A DNA stretch of 64,000 nucleotides from RHKX01 sp963823275 (GTDB lineage: Bacteria; Actinomycetota; Thermoleophilia; Solirubrobacterales; 70-9), in contig CAWGKW010000001.1 in assembly GCA_963823275.1 (NCBI GenBank), positions 744,001 to 808,000 on the forward strand. The letters run 5' to 3'. A model generated the notes under the pieces. The model had not been told where the DNA came from. It did not search any database and saw only the letters and a program-made list of their open reading frames with translations. Shown in pieces: positions 44,446-53,146 of the stretch; within the stretch, counting starts at the first letter, position 1, and every line of letters begins with the position of its first letter. The position numbers were made by a program, and so were the translations under genes.

Positions 44446-45408
44446 ATGACGGACGGAGCGAGTGTGCTGCCGGGCGGGGATCTGGTCGTCGTCCTCGGGG
44501 GAACCGGCGGCCTCGGCGGAGCGCTGGTCGCTGAGCTCGCCGAGCGCGGGCTGCGGGTGCGGGCGGTGGCGCGGCACGCCTCCTCGCGGACGCCGGAGGG
44601 CGTCGAATTCCGTGCGGACGACGCGGAGAGCGCTCACGGACTCGCCGATGCGTGCGCGGGAGCGAGCGTCGTGGTGAACGCGTTGAATCCGCCCTATGAC
44701 CAATGGCCGCAACGTTTCCCGCCGATCAATCGCGCCGCGATCGCGGCCGCCGCCGAGCACGATGCGCGCCTGGTGTTCGTCGACAACCTCTACGCCTATG
44801 GGCCTCACGAGGGGTCGCTCACCGAAGACGTCCCGCGCGCGGCGTCGAGCACGAAGGGTCGGGTTCGAATCGGCCTGGAGGATGAGCTGATGGCCGCCCA
44901 TGAGGATGGCCGTGTGCGCGTCGCGATCGGGCGGCTGAGCGATTACTACGGACCGGGCGGGCCGGGCTCGGCGATCTCGGCGCTGATCCTCGAGCCGGCG
45001 TTGGCCGGCAGGACGATGCGCTGGCCCGGCTCACTCGACCAGCCTCACACGCTGCACTTTCTCCCCGATGCCGCGCGTGGCCTGGCGACCCTGATCATGG
45101 ACGAGCGCGCCGACGGCGGCGTCTGGCACCTGCCTGCTGCCCCGCCTCTCACCGGCCGGGAGTTCACCGAGATCGTCAACAGCGAGCTCCAGCGCCCGGT
45201 CAAGGTTGCCGCGATGGGCAGGACGATGCTGCGGATCGGCGGCCTCTTCTCAAAGGAGGCACGCGAGATGGTCGAGCTCACCTACCAGTGGACCGCCCCG
45301 TTCGTCAGTGACGCCAGCCGTTTCACGGACGTGTTCGGCCAGATCGAGACCACCCCACACAAGCGCGCAGTCCCGCTGACGCTCGAAGCGATGAGCAGCG
45401 GGACGTGA
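44446..45408 (+). CDS. NAD(P)-binding SDR / epimerase-like protein
   Basis: 320 aa with GGGAGG upstream. VVVLGGTGGLGGALVAELAE is an extended-SDR glycine motif, and LVFVDNLYAYGPHEGSLTED carries the Tyr region. Catalytic YxxxK is not intact, so the enzyme may be an atypical or NmrA-like reductase. LHFLPDAARGLATLIMDERA is the usual C-terminal substrate segment. Confidence 0.78.
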   Translation: MTDGASVLPGGDLVVVLGGTGGLGGALVAELAERGLRVRAVARHASSRTPEGVEFRADDAESAHGLADACAGASVVVNALNPPYDQWPQRFPPINRAAIAAAAEHDARLVFVDNLYAYGPHEGSLTEDVPRAASSTKGRVRIGLEDELMAAHEDGRVRVAIGRLSDYYGPGGPGSAISALILEPALAGRTMRWPGSLDQPHTLHFLPDAARGLATLIMDERADGGVWHLPAAPPLTGREFTEIVNSELQRPVKVAAMGRTMLRIGGLFSKEAREMVELTYQWTAPFVSDASRFTDVFGQIETTPHKRAVPLTLEAMSSGT

Positions 45409-45451
45409 CGACCCCCCTGCCCCTCTGACCGGGTGCCGACTGCGGCCACCC

Positions 45452-46258
45452 GTGTTCGAGATCCTCTCAATCCTTCTGATCGTCGCGTGTCTGGTCCTGG
45501 TCGGGGTCGGCTTGCTCTGGCAAGGGGAGCGACGGCGGGCCGAGCGCCTGGAGACCGAGCTCGCGGACGAGCGAGCGAAGCGAGCGACGGCACTGCTGGC
45601 GCCCCTGCCGCCCCTCAAGGCGGTGCTGCAGACCGCCACGCGCCTCAGAGACGAGGGTCTTGGCGAGGTGCTCCGGAGCTCGTTCGAGGAGCTTGCGGGC
45701 TGGGCGGAGGATGCGGAGCCGGAGCTGCGACAGCTCGCGGCGCAGGACGGCACGTTGACGATCCTCTTCTCAGACATCGAGGGCTCGACCGCGCTCAATC
45801 AACGGCTCGGCGACAGGTCCTGGCTCAAGATCCTCGGCGCTCACGACCAGATCGTCCGCAAGTGCGCGGGTGAATACGGCGGGTACGTCGTCAAATCGCA
45901 GGGCGACGGGTTCATGATCGCCTTCGCAGGTGCCGAGGGCGCGATCCGCTCGGCGATCGAGATCCAGCAGGCGCTCGGAGCCGCACCCCGCCGCCTCCGG
46001 GGCACGCCGATCACGGTCCGGATCGGTGTCCACACCGGACCGACACTCGAGAAGGGCGGTGATCTCTTCGGCCGCAACGTCGCGCTCGCGGCACGGGTCG
46101 CCGACGAGGCGCGCGGGGGTGAGATCCTGGTCACCGCCGAGGCCCGCGACGCGGCCGCCGACGCCGACGACCTCGTCTTCGCGGACTCCCGTGAGGTTGA
46201 ACTTAAGGGCCTCCCCGGTAGCTACAGGGTGCTCGAGGTCAGGTGGCAGGAATCGTGA
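45452..46258 (+). CDS. Membrane-anchored class III nucleotide cyclase
   Basis: 268 aa from a GTG. One membrane helix (about 3-23, ILSILLIVACLVLVGVGLLW) is followed by a coiled linker (to about 100) and the cyclase domain: ILFSDIEGSTALNQRLGD (metal Asp), VVKSQGDGFMIAF (Lys, Asp) and FGRNVALAARVADEARGG (Asn, Arg). The catalytic set appears complete. It is the third cyclase in the window, with a different regulatory part from the other two. Confidence 0.85.
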   Translation: MFEILSILLIVACLVLVGVGLLWQGERRRAERLETELADERAKRATALLAPLPPLKAVLQTATRLRDEGLGEVLRSSFEELAGWAEDAEPELRQLAAQDGTLTILFSDIEGSTALNQRLGDRSWLKILGAHDQIVRKCAGEYGGYVVKSQGDGFMIAFAGAEGAIRSAIEIQQALGAAPRRLRGTPITVRIGVHTGPTLEKGGDLFGRNVALAARVADEARGGEILVTAEARDAAADADDLVFADSREVELKGLPGSYRVLEVRWQES

Positions 46259-46277
46259 ACTCGCGCGACGGCTTCGC

Positions 46278-47654
46278 TCACGGACGCTTCAGGCGCAGCA
46301 GGGCCTCGATCTCGCGCTCGAATGCCGTGACGATCTCATCCGGCTCGGGGATCAGGCCTGCGTCCGCCATCAGGCCGATCGTGATCTGACCCGCGTAGCT
46401 GAAGATCGAGACGGTCATTGAGACGCCCCCCGAGCATGGAGCCCAGACGAGCACGCCGGCGACCGGGGTGCCGGCCAGGTAGACGGGCCGGCGCGGGCCG
46501 GGCACGTTGGTGATCACCGCGCTCCCCTTGGTGGAGAAGAGGTCGACCAGTCGCTGCTCGATCTGCACCGGCGTTCTGCCCATCGCATCGAGCACGCCGT
46601 AGGAGACCGCCCCCTCCGGCGAGCCCTTGATCAGCTCCATCCGTGCATGGACCTCGTGCAGGCGTCGGCGACGGTCCCCGATCCCCACCGGGAGCCCGAG
46701 GAACACGAGGCCGAAGCGGTTGCCGAGCTCGGATGGGAGCGGTTCGTCCAGCGGCCTCAGGTTGAAGGGGACGAATGCGGTCAGCTCGTCGACCAGACCG
46801 TCGCGCCTCCGCAGATAGCTGCGCAGCGCGCCGGCGACGGCGGTGAGCACGATGTCGTTGATCGTCGTAGCGGTCTCGTGGCTCATCACCCTCACCTCCT
46901 CGAGCGGGATCGGCGCCGACCAGGCGACCCCCTTCGCGATCCCCATCTCGCCCTTGAGGGGGGTCTGGGGGTCGGTGCCCTGGAGCAGGACCTTGGCCAG
47001 CGCATCGGCATCCTCGCGCGTCGCGGCGGCCAGATCGAGCATGTGGGAGGGGTGTTTGGCCACCTCGACCGACTCGTGAGCCACCGCCCCCGCCGCACCG
47101 AGGGCGGCCGAGACCGCGCCCCGAGCCGGGCCGACCAGGGCCTCAAGCGGGCCACGGCTGCGCTCGGTCGTCGTCGGGGCGGCCGGCGGCGGCTCGGCGT
47201 CCGGCGATCCGTCGGTGAGCGAGAGCAGGACGCGTGCGAGAGCGATCCCGTCGGCGATGCAGTGATGGATCCGCGCGATCATCGCCGCCCCGTCTCCGTA
47301 GCCATCGACGAGGTGAAACTGCCACAAGGGCTTTGCCTGGTCGAGAGGGGTTGCCGTCAGGTCGGCTACGAGGGCCCGAAGCGCCGTCTGATCACCCGGC
47401 GCCGGCAGGGCGACTCGATGCAGGTGGAGGTCGAGGTCGAATCGCCGATCGTCCTCCCAATGGGGGGCCGATAGCGGTGATCGCCCTTCGGCGACTCGCT
47501 GCCGAAAGCGGGGGAAACGCTCGACCAGGCGAGTCCTCACCACCTCTCTGACGCGCTCCCACTCCGGCGGCTCGTCGAACCAGAGAACCCCCGTGATCAC
47601 CATCAGGTTCGTCGGCTGGTCCATGTGCAGCCATGCGGCATCCGCATTCGTCAT
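46278..47654 (-). CDS. Wax ester synthase / diacylglycerol acyltransferase (WS/DGAT)
   Basis: 458 aa, normal length. The catalytic motif HHxxxDG is present as HHCIADG (His130, His131, Asp135). GTPVAGVLVWAPCSGGVSMT with SIFSYAGQITIGLMADAGLI is the conserved C-terminal DUF1298 part. The enzyme joins fatty acyl-CoA to alcohols or diacylglycerol for storage lipid. It is divergent from the hydrolase at 47.8 kb. Confidence 0.9.
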   Translation of the reverse strand: MTNADAAWLHMDQPTNLMVITGVLWFDEPPEWERVREVVRTRLVERFPRFRQRVAEGRSPLSAPHWEDDRRFDLDLHLHRVALPAPGDQTALRALVADLTATPLDQAKPLWQFHLVDGYGDGAAMIARIHHCIADGIALARVLLSLTDGSPDAEPPPAAPTTTERSRGPLEALVGPARGAVSAALGAAGAVAHESVEVAKHPSHMLDLAAATREDADALAKVLLQGTDPQTPLKGEMGIAKGVAWSAPIPLEEVRVMSHETATTINDIVLTAVAGALRSYLRRRDGLVDELTAFVPFNLRPLDEPLPSELGNRFGLVFLGLPVGIGDRRRRLHEVHARMELIKGSPEGAVSYGVLDAMGRTPVQIEQRLVDLFSTKGSAVITNVPGPRRPVYLAGTPVAGVLVWAPCSGGVSMTVSIFSYAGQITIGLMADAGLIPEPDEIVTAFEREIEALLRLKRP

Positions 47655-47785
47655 CTGGGTGCACGGAACTCACGGGTTCAGCATATGAGCCGAGCGCGGA
47701 TAGAACAGCAGTAGTTCCCACTGATGGCCGCCCGGGCTCTCGCCCGCATACTGTGTGGAGTGGAACAGATGTCCCGGGCGACTGC

Positions 47786-48691
47786 ATGATTGCGATGAAG
47801 ACCAAGGACGTGATGCTTCACGGGCGTCCCGTGAGTTACCTCGAGGCCGGCTCCGGTCCGGTGCTCCTGCTGATCCACGGCATGGCGGGAAACTTCGAGA
47901 ACTGGCAGTCGGTGATCGAGCCGCTGGCTCGACACCACACGGTCATCGCGCCCGACCTCCCCGGTCACGGGGGCTCCGCTCCCGGGGGCGGTGACTACTC
48001 CCTCGGTTCGCTGGCCTCCGGTCTGCGCGACCTTCTGGTTGCCCTCGGCCACAAGCGGGCGACCCTGGTCGGCCACTCGCTCGGCGGTGGGATCGCGATG
48101 CAGTTCTCCTACCAATTCCCCGAGGTCACGGAGCGCCTGGTGCTCGTCTCCAGCGGTGGGCTGGGACCTGAGGTCAGCGCGATCCTCCGCGCCGCGGCCC
48201 TGCCCGGGGCGGATTTCTTCATCGCGACGACCGCCGGCGCGTCGCAGCGGCTGGGCGGGGCGATCGGCCGCGGCCTCGGCGCCGTCGGTCTGCGCCCGAA
48301 CCCGGATGTCGCCGAGGTGGCGCGCGGCTACACCTCGCTCGCCGACCCCGATCGCCGCGCCGCCTTCCTGGCCACGGTTCGCTCCGTCATCGGCACCGGC
48401 GGCCAGCGCCTCCACGCCGGAGATCGGCTCTACCTTGCGGAGGGCATGCCCGTCCTGATCATCTGGGGCGCCCGCGATCCGATCATTCCGGTCAGCCACG
48501 GAGAGGCGGCGCACGAGGCCATCCCCGGCAGCCACCTCGAGATCTTCGACGGCGTCGGACACCTGCCGCAGCTCGAGGCACCTGCGCAATTCGTGACCGT
48601 GCTCGAGCGGTTCCTCGAGGAGACCGAGCCCGCCCGGTTCGACGTGGAGGAGTGGAGCGCGCGCTTTCAGGCCACGTCGAAGAGCGCCTAG
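47786..48691 (+). CDS. Alpha/beta hydrolase
   Basis: 301 aa from the ATG at 47786. PVLLLIHGMAGNFENWQSVI is the oxyanion region. The triad is Ser98 in LVGHSLGGGIAM, an Asp in IIWGARDPIIPV and a His in GVGHLPQLEAP. It is an ordinary serine esterase or lipase-like enzyme. Its position beside the WS/DGAT gene suggests lipid turnover, but this is only context. Confidence 0.85.
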   Translation: MIAMKTKDVMLHGRPVSYLEAGSGPVLLLIHGMAGNFENWQSVIEPLARHHTVIAPDLPGHGGSAPGGGDYSLGSLASGLRDLLVALGHKRATLVGHSLGGGIAMQFSYQFPEVTERLVLVSSGGLGPEVSAILRAAALPGADFFIATTAGASQRLGGAIGRGLGAVGLRPNPDVAEVARGYTSLADPDRRAAFLATVRSVIGTGGQRLHAGDRLYLAEGMPVLIIWGARDPIIPVSHGEAAHEAIPGSHLEIFDGVGHLPQLEAPAQFVTVLERFLEETEPARFDVEEWSARFQATSKSA

Positions 48692-48718
48692 GCGGGAGCC
48701 GGGCCAGCCGGCGGTAGG

Positions 48719-49802
48719 GTGTCCGCTGTGGGTGACCTTCTGGTCAAGCGTGATGATCTGCGTGCGTGCCGCATCGTCGAGGAGGAGGCGCCCGAGCTGG
48801 AGCCCGGCCAGGCTCTGCTGCGGGTCGACACGTTCGGGCTGACCTCCAACAACGTCACCTACGCGGTGCTGGGCGAGATCATGTCCTACTGGGATCACTT
48901 CCCGGCCGGAGACGGCTGGGGACGAATCCCGATGTGGGGCTTCGCCGAGGTCGAGAGAAGCGAGGCCGAGGGCGTAGAGGCGGGCACCCGCCTCTACGGA
49001 TACCTACCTCCCTCAACCCATCTCATCGTGCGTCCCCTCGACGCCAGTGAGCGGGGCTTCGCCGACGGCTCGTCCCACCGGGCGGCTTTGGCCGGTATCT
49101 ACAGGCGTTTCATGGCGACGGACGCCGACCCCATGTACCGCGAGGACACGGAGGAGATGCAGATGCTGCTGCGGCCGCTCTTCTCCACGGCTTTTCTGAT
49201 CGACGACCAACTCGCCGACGAGGGTCTGGCGACGAGCGGTCCCATCTTGATCTCGAGCGCCTCCAGCAAGACGGCGATCGGTGCCGCATTCATGCTCGCT
49301 CAGCGCGACGGCGTATCACTCGTCGGCTTGACCTCCGCGCGCAACGCAGAGTTCGTCGCGGGCCTGGGTATCTACGACGAGACCGTGACCTACGAGGAGA
49401 TCTCTTCGCTCGAGCCCGGATCGGCGAGCTTCGTCGACATCGCCGGGGACGGAGCGGTGAGGCGGGCGGTTCATTCCCACTACGGAGAGGCGCTCACACA
49501 CAGCATGACCGTGGGCGCCACCCACTGGGAGGAGCTGGGCGCCGGCGAGGGGCAGGGCGATCTGCCTGGGCCGGCTCCGGAATTCTTCTTCGCCCCTGAC
49601 CGGGCCGCCAAGCGGGCCGGCGATTGGGGTGCGGCCGCGCTCGGGAGCGAAGGTGGCGGAGGCGTGGCATCCGTTCTGCGAATGGGCCGGCGGCTGGCTC
49701 GAGATCATCCGCGACCAGGGACTCGAGGGGGCCGAGAGCGCCTACATCGACGTGCTCGAGGGTCGCGTCGGTCCCCAGGCCGCCCACGTGATCTCGCTCT
49801 GA
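48719..49802 (+). CDS. DUF2855 family protein (frameshifted)
   Basis: The frame from GTG 48719 (a second GTG lies at 48728) encodes LLRVDTFGLTSNNVTYAVLG, MWGFAEVERSEAEGVEAGTR and SSASSKTAIGAAFMLAQRDG, the DUF2855 pattern, which resembles a quinone-oxidoreductase-like fold. At the GGG run 49643-49645 a one-base loss restores AKVAEAWHPFCEWAGGWLEI and DVLEGRVGPQAAHVISL with stop at 49802. The uncorrected frame ends in Arg-rich nonsense at 49810. A single indel is the likely explanation. Confidence 0.75.
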
Positions 49803-49893
49803 TCGCCTGAGGTCCCCCCGTTTGGATCCTCTACCCGTTGGGTCGAGTTTCTGACCTGGGGTCAACATTTTCCGAGTTCGCTATGATTGCGCC

Positions 49894-51585
49894 ATGGGTT
49901 GCCGCCGGGCTCTGGGAGCGACGTTCACCGTTCTCTTCGCATTGCTTGCGTGGGGGGCCGTTCCCGCGAGCGCAAAGGAGGAGACCCTGAAGCGGGTGAC
50001 CTACCCCGGTATGACCACGTTCACCTGCCGGACCGAGGCGATCCCGATCCACCCGGGTCAGAACCTCAACGACTTCAACGTGACCAAGACCTGCCCGAAC
50101 GCCGAGAAGGTCAGCGGCGACCTCGACACGGACGTCTTCGCCGCCGGATCCGGCGCCGAGGGCTACATCACCCGGTTCAAGCCCAGCATGGTCGAGATCA
50201 AGCCCAGCGGCAAGCTCGTCACCCCGAGCGTCTGGGACCTTCACCTCCACCACGTCGTCTGGGTCGCCCCGAACGGAGGACCCACCTTCGCGTCCGGCGA
50301 GGAGAAGTCGATCCCGAAGTTCCCGCAGGGCTACGGCTTCAAGGTCGGCGCGACCGCGGACTGGTACATCAACCAGATGATCCACAACCTGAACGCCTCC
50401 GACGGGCGTTCGGTCTACATCACCTGGGAGATCGACTGGGTCCCCGAGACGGTGCCCGCGCGCACCGACATCGCCCCGACCACGATCAGGTGGCTGGACG
50501 TGGCCGGCGCCCCTCAGACCTATCCCGTCTTCGACGCCGAGAAGGGGTTTGACCTCGACGGTGACGGCAAGTACAGGTTCCCCGACGACGTTCCGACCGA
50601 CCCCTCGGCCCCCGGATACGAAGAGAACAGCAACATCAGCAACGCCCGCCAGTGGAAGGTCCCCAACAGCGGAGCGACCCTGGTGTTCGGCGCCGGTCAC
50701 CTTCATCCCGGCGGGCTCAACGTCGATCTCAGGGTCGCTCGCGACGGCCCCGACGCCGGCACGGTCGACGGGGACGATCCCGCCGAGGTCAAGCGGCTGT
50801 TCCGCTCGCATGCCCGCTACTACGAGCCCGCTGGGGCGGTCAGCTGGGACGTGGCCATGACTGCCACCCGGCCGGACTGGAGGATCAGCCTGAAGGGTGG
50901 GGACACGGTCTTCATCAACACCACCTATGACGTCAAGAGAGCCTCCTGGTACGAGTCGATGGGCATCCTCCCGCTCGCTTGGAGCAAGGCCGACGACCCG
51001 CTGGCCAGGGACCCGTTCGACGACGCCTCCGAGGTCAGGGCGATGTTCAAGGAGGGCGGAATCCTCACCCACAAAAGGCTGCCCGAGAACATCGACGCCA
51101 AGGCCCGTAAGGGTCTCGGACTCGCCGATCCGCGGGACCTCCCCAGCAGCGGGCCGGTTCCGGGCGCCGGGATCGACATCCGCAGCTACGTCTACCTGAA
51201 CGGCGGCTACTCGGCGACGCGCGGCTTCCCGACCAGCCTGATGCGCCCGCCGACCATCGATTCGGGTGAGGCGGTCACGTTCACCAACCTCGACGCCCTG
51301 CCGTCGATGGGACAGACCGAGCAGTCCTGGCACAGCGTCACCTCGTGCCGAGCTCCCTGCAACCGCGATTCGGGGATCGGCTACCCGCTCGCCAACGGCC
51401 CGATCAAGTTCGACTCCGGCCAGCTCGGCTACGGCACGGGCGGCAGCACCGAGGTCACGACGGGTTCGAACGTCTTCACGACGCCGCCGCTGACGACCAG
51501 CCCGTCCGCGAACAAGCGCGGCACGACCTACACCTACTTCTGCCGGATCCACCCATTCATGCGGGGATCGATCCGCGTCAAGTGA
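49894..51585 (+). CDS. Secreted PHM-like / amicyanin-type cupredoxin protein, copy 3
   Basis: 563 aa with signal peptide to about residue 27 (PASAKE). It is the most diverged of the three copies but keeps every ligand-type residue: HLHH (His117, 119, 120), MIHNLNA (His164), FDLDGDGKYRFPDD (a canonical EF-hand loop, Asp220 to Asp231), AGHLHPGG (His269, 271) and YESMGI (Met356). The cupredoxin has FTNLD, WHSV (His480), a Cys485/Cys489 pair and YFCRIHPFMRG (Cys550, His553, Met556). A TATGAT box lies 6 bases before the ATG, so the transcript may again be leaderless. It converges on, and overlaps by 8 bases, the monooxygenase gene at 51.6 kb. Confidence 0.8.
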   Translation: MGCRRALGATFTVLFALLAWGAVPASAKEETLKRVTYPGMTTFTCRTEAIPIHPGQNLNDFNVTKTCPNAEKVSGDLDTDVFAAGSGAEGYITRFKPSMVEIKPSGKLVTPSVWDLHLHHVVWVAPNGGPTFASGEEKSIPKFPQGYGFKVGATADWYINQMIHNLNASDGRSVYITWEIDWVPETVPARTDIAPTTIRWLDVAGAPQTYPVFDAEKGFDLDGDGKYRFPDDVPTDPSAPGYEENSNISNARQWKVPNSGATLVFGAGHLHPGGLNVDLRVARDGPDAGTVDGDDPAEVKRLFRSHARYYEPAGAVSWDVAMTATRPDWRISLKGGDTVFINTTYDVKRASWYESMGILPLAWSKADDPLARDPFDDASEVRAMFKEGGILTHKRLPENIDAKARKGLGLADPRDLPSSGPVPGAGIDIRSYVYLNGGYSATRGFPTSLMRPPTIDSGEAVTFTNLDALPSMGQTEQSWHSVTSCRAPCNRDSGIGYPLANGPIKFDSGQLGYGTGGSTEVTTGSNVFTTPPLTTSPSANKRGTTYTYFCRIHPFMRGSIRVK

Positions 51586-53050
51586 ACTCCATCGCACCGT
51601 CTGTGAGCGGGCGGTGCTTGAGCAGCAGGATGTCGCGCACGTAGTTCTGGTGCAGCCTCCAGGGCGTCTTGGGGCCCTGTTTGGGGAACTGGTCGATCGA
51701 GCGCAGCACGTAGCCCGACGTGAGGTCGAGGAAGGGCTCGCTGGGTAGTTCCTGCTCCCGCCAGCGTGGCATGCACTGCCGATGGCCGTGCTCGTCCATG
51801 TGGTTGAGAAGGCGGCAGACGTAGCGCGCCGCGAGGTCGCACTTGAGCGTCCACGAGGCATTCGAGTAGCCGATCGCGAGGGCCAGGTTGGGGACGTCGC
51901 TGAACATGATCCCCTTGTAGCCCACGACCTCGGAGAGATCGATCTCGCGTCCGTCGACCGTCAGCGACATGCCTCCCAGCGCCAACAGGTTCAGGCCGGT
52001 CGCGGTGACGATGATGTCGGCCTCGATCTCGGTGCCCGAGGCCAGCCTGATCCCGGCCCCGGTGAACCGTTCGATCCGGTCGGTGACGATCGATGCCTCG
52101 CCGCTCCGCAGCACCTTGAAGAGGTCGCCGTCCGGAACCAGGCAGAGGCGTTGGTCCCAGGGCTCGTATTGCGGCTTGAAATGGGTGTCGACGTCGAAGC
52201 CCGCCGGGAGCCGTTTGACGAGGTCTCTGCGGATCACGCTCTTCATGAACTCGGGCCGGCGGCGGCTGAGCTGGTAGCCGAGCATTGTGACCAGCACGTT
52301 CTTGGTGCGGACGATCTGGTAGGCGGCCCTGGCCGGCAGGAGGCGGCGGAGCAGGTCGGCGACCCGATCCCGGGAGGGGAGGGACAGCACGTAGCTGGGC
52401 GAGCGTTGGAGCATCGTGACGTGTGCGGCGCTCTCGGCCATCGCCGGGATCAGGGTCATCGCGGTGGCACCGCTGCCGATCACTACCACCCGCTTATCGT
52501 CGTATTCGAGGTCCTCGGGCCAGTTCTGTGGATGGACGATCCGTCCGCCGAAGCTCTCGCGGCCCTCGAACTCCGGCGTGTAGCCCTCGTCGTAGCTGTA
52601 GTAGCCCGTGCAGGCGAACAGGAACCCACAGGTGATGTGCACCGCCTGCCCCGTATCGGCCCGCTCGACCTCCAAGCTCCAGCGGGCATCGGCGCTCGAC
52701 CACTCGGCGCCGACGACCCGATGCCCGAAACGAATTCGCTCGTCGACGCCGCGGTCGCGGGCCGTTTCGCGGACGTAGGTGCGGATCGAGGCCCCGTCGG
52801 CGATCGCCTTGGCCTCCTCCCATGGCCGGAACGAGTAGCCGAGGGTGAACATGTCGGAGTCCGCTCGGATCCCGGGGTAGCGGAAGAGATCCCAGGTTCC
52901 CCCGATCGCGTCGCGCGACTCGAGGATGGCGAAGCTCTTGCCGGGGCACTCCGAGCGCAGGTGGCAGGCCGCCCCGATCCCCGACAATCCGGCGCCGACG
53001 ATCAGGACGTCGAGATGCTCGAGCGGGGCCCCGTTCGACGATGCGGTCAT
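51578..53050 (-). CDS. Flavin-containing / Baeyer-Villiger-type monooxygenase
   Basis: 490 aa from the ATG at 53050; the open frame continues far upstream but that part is antisense to the next gene. The FAD fold is VLIVGAGLSGIGAACHL, followed by GGTWDLFRYPGIRADSDMFT. The fingerprint FxGxxxHxxxWP is exact: FGGRIVHPQNWP. VVVIGSGATAMTLIPAMAE is the NADPH site. The enzyme would insert oxygen into ketones or oxidise heteroatoms using NADPH and O2. Confidence 0.9.
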   Translation of the reverse strand: MTASSNGAPLEHLDVLIVGAGLSGIGAACHLRSECPGKSFAILESRDAIGGTWDLFRYPGIRADSDMFTLGYSFRPWEEAKAIADGASIRTYVRETARDRGVDERIRFGHRVVGAEWSSADARWSLEVERADTGQAVHITCGFLFACTGYYSYDEGYTPEFEGRESFGGRIVHPQNWPEDLEYDDKRVVVIGSGATAMTLIPAMAESAAHVTMLQRSPSYVLSLPSRDRVADLLRRLLPARAAYQIVRTKNVLVTMLGYQLSRRRPEFMKSVIRRDLVKRLPAGFDVDTHFKPQYEPWDQRLCLVPDGDLFKVLRSGEASIVTDRIERFTGAGIRLASGTEIEADIIVTATGLNLLALGGMSLTVDGREIDLSEVVGYKGIMFSDVPNLALAIGYSNASWTLKCDLAARYVCRLLNHMDEHGHRQCMPRWREQELPSEPFLDLTSGYVLRSIDQFPKQGPKTPWRLHQNYVRDILLLKHRPLTDGAMEFT

Positions 53051-53146
53051 CGTTAGAACGGTACGACCTGCAGGGTCAGGCCGGTATCGGTTGGGGGGCC
53101 GAGGCAACTGCGACGCGGATAACCGAAACCTGGGAGAGTTCAGCCC

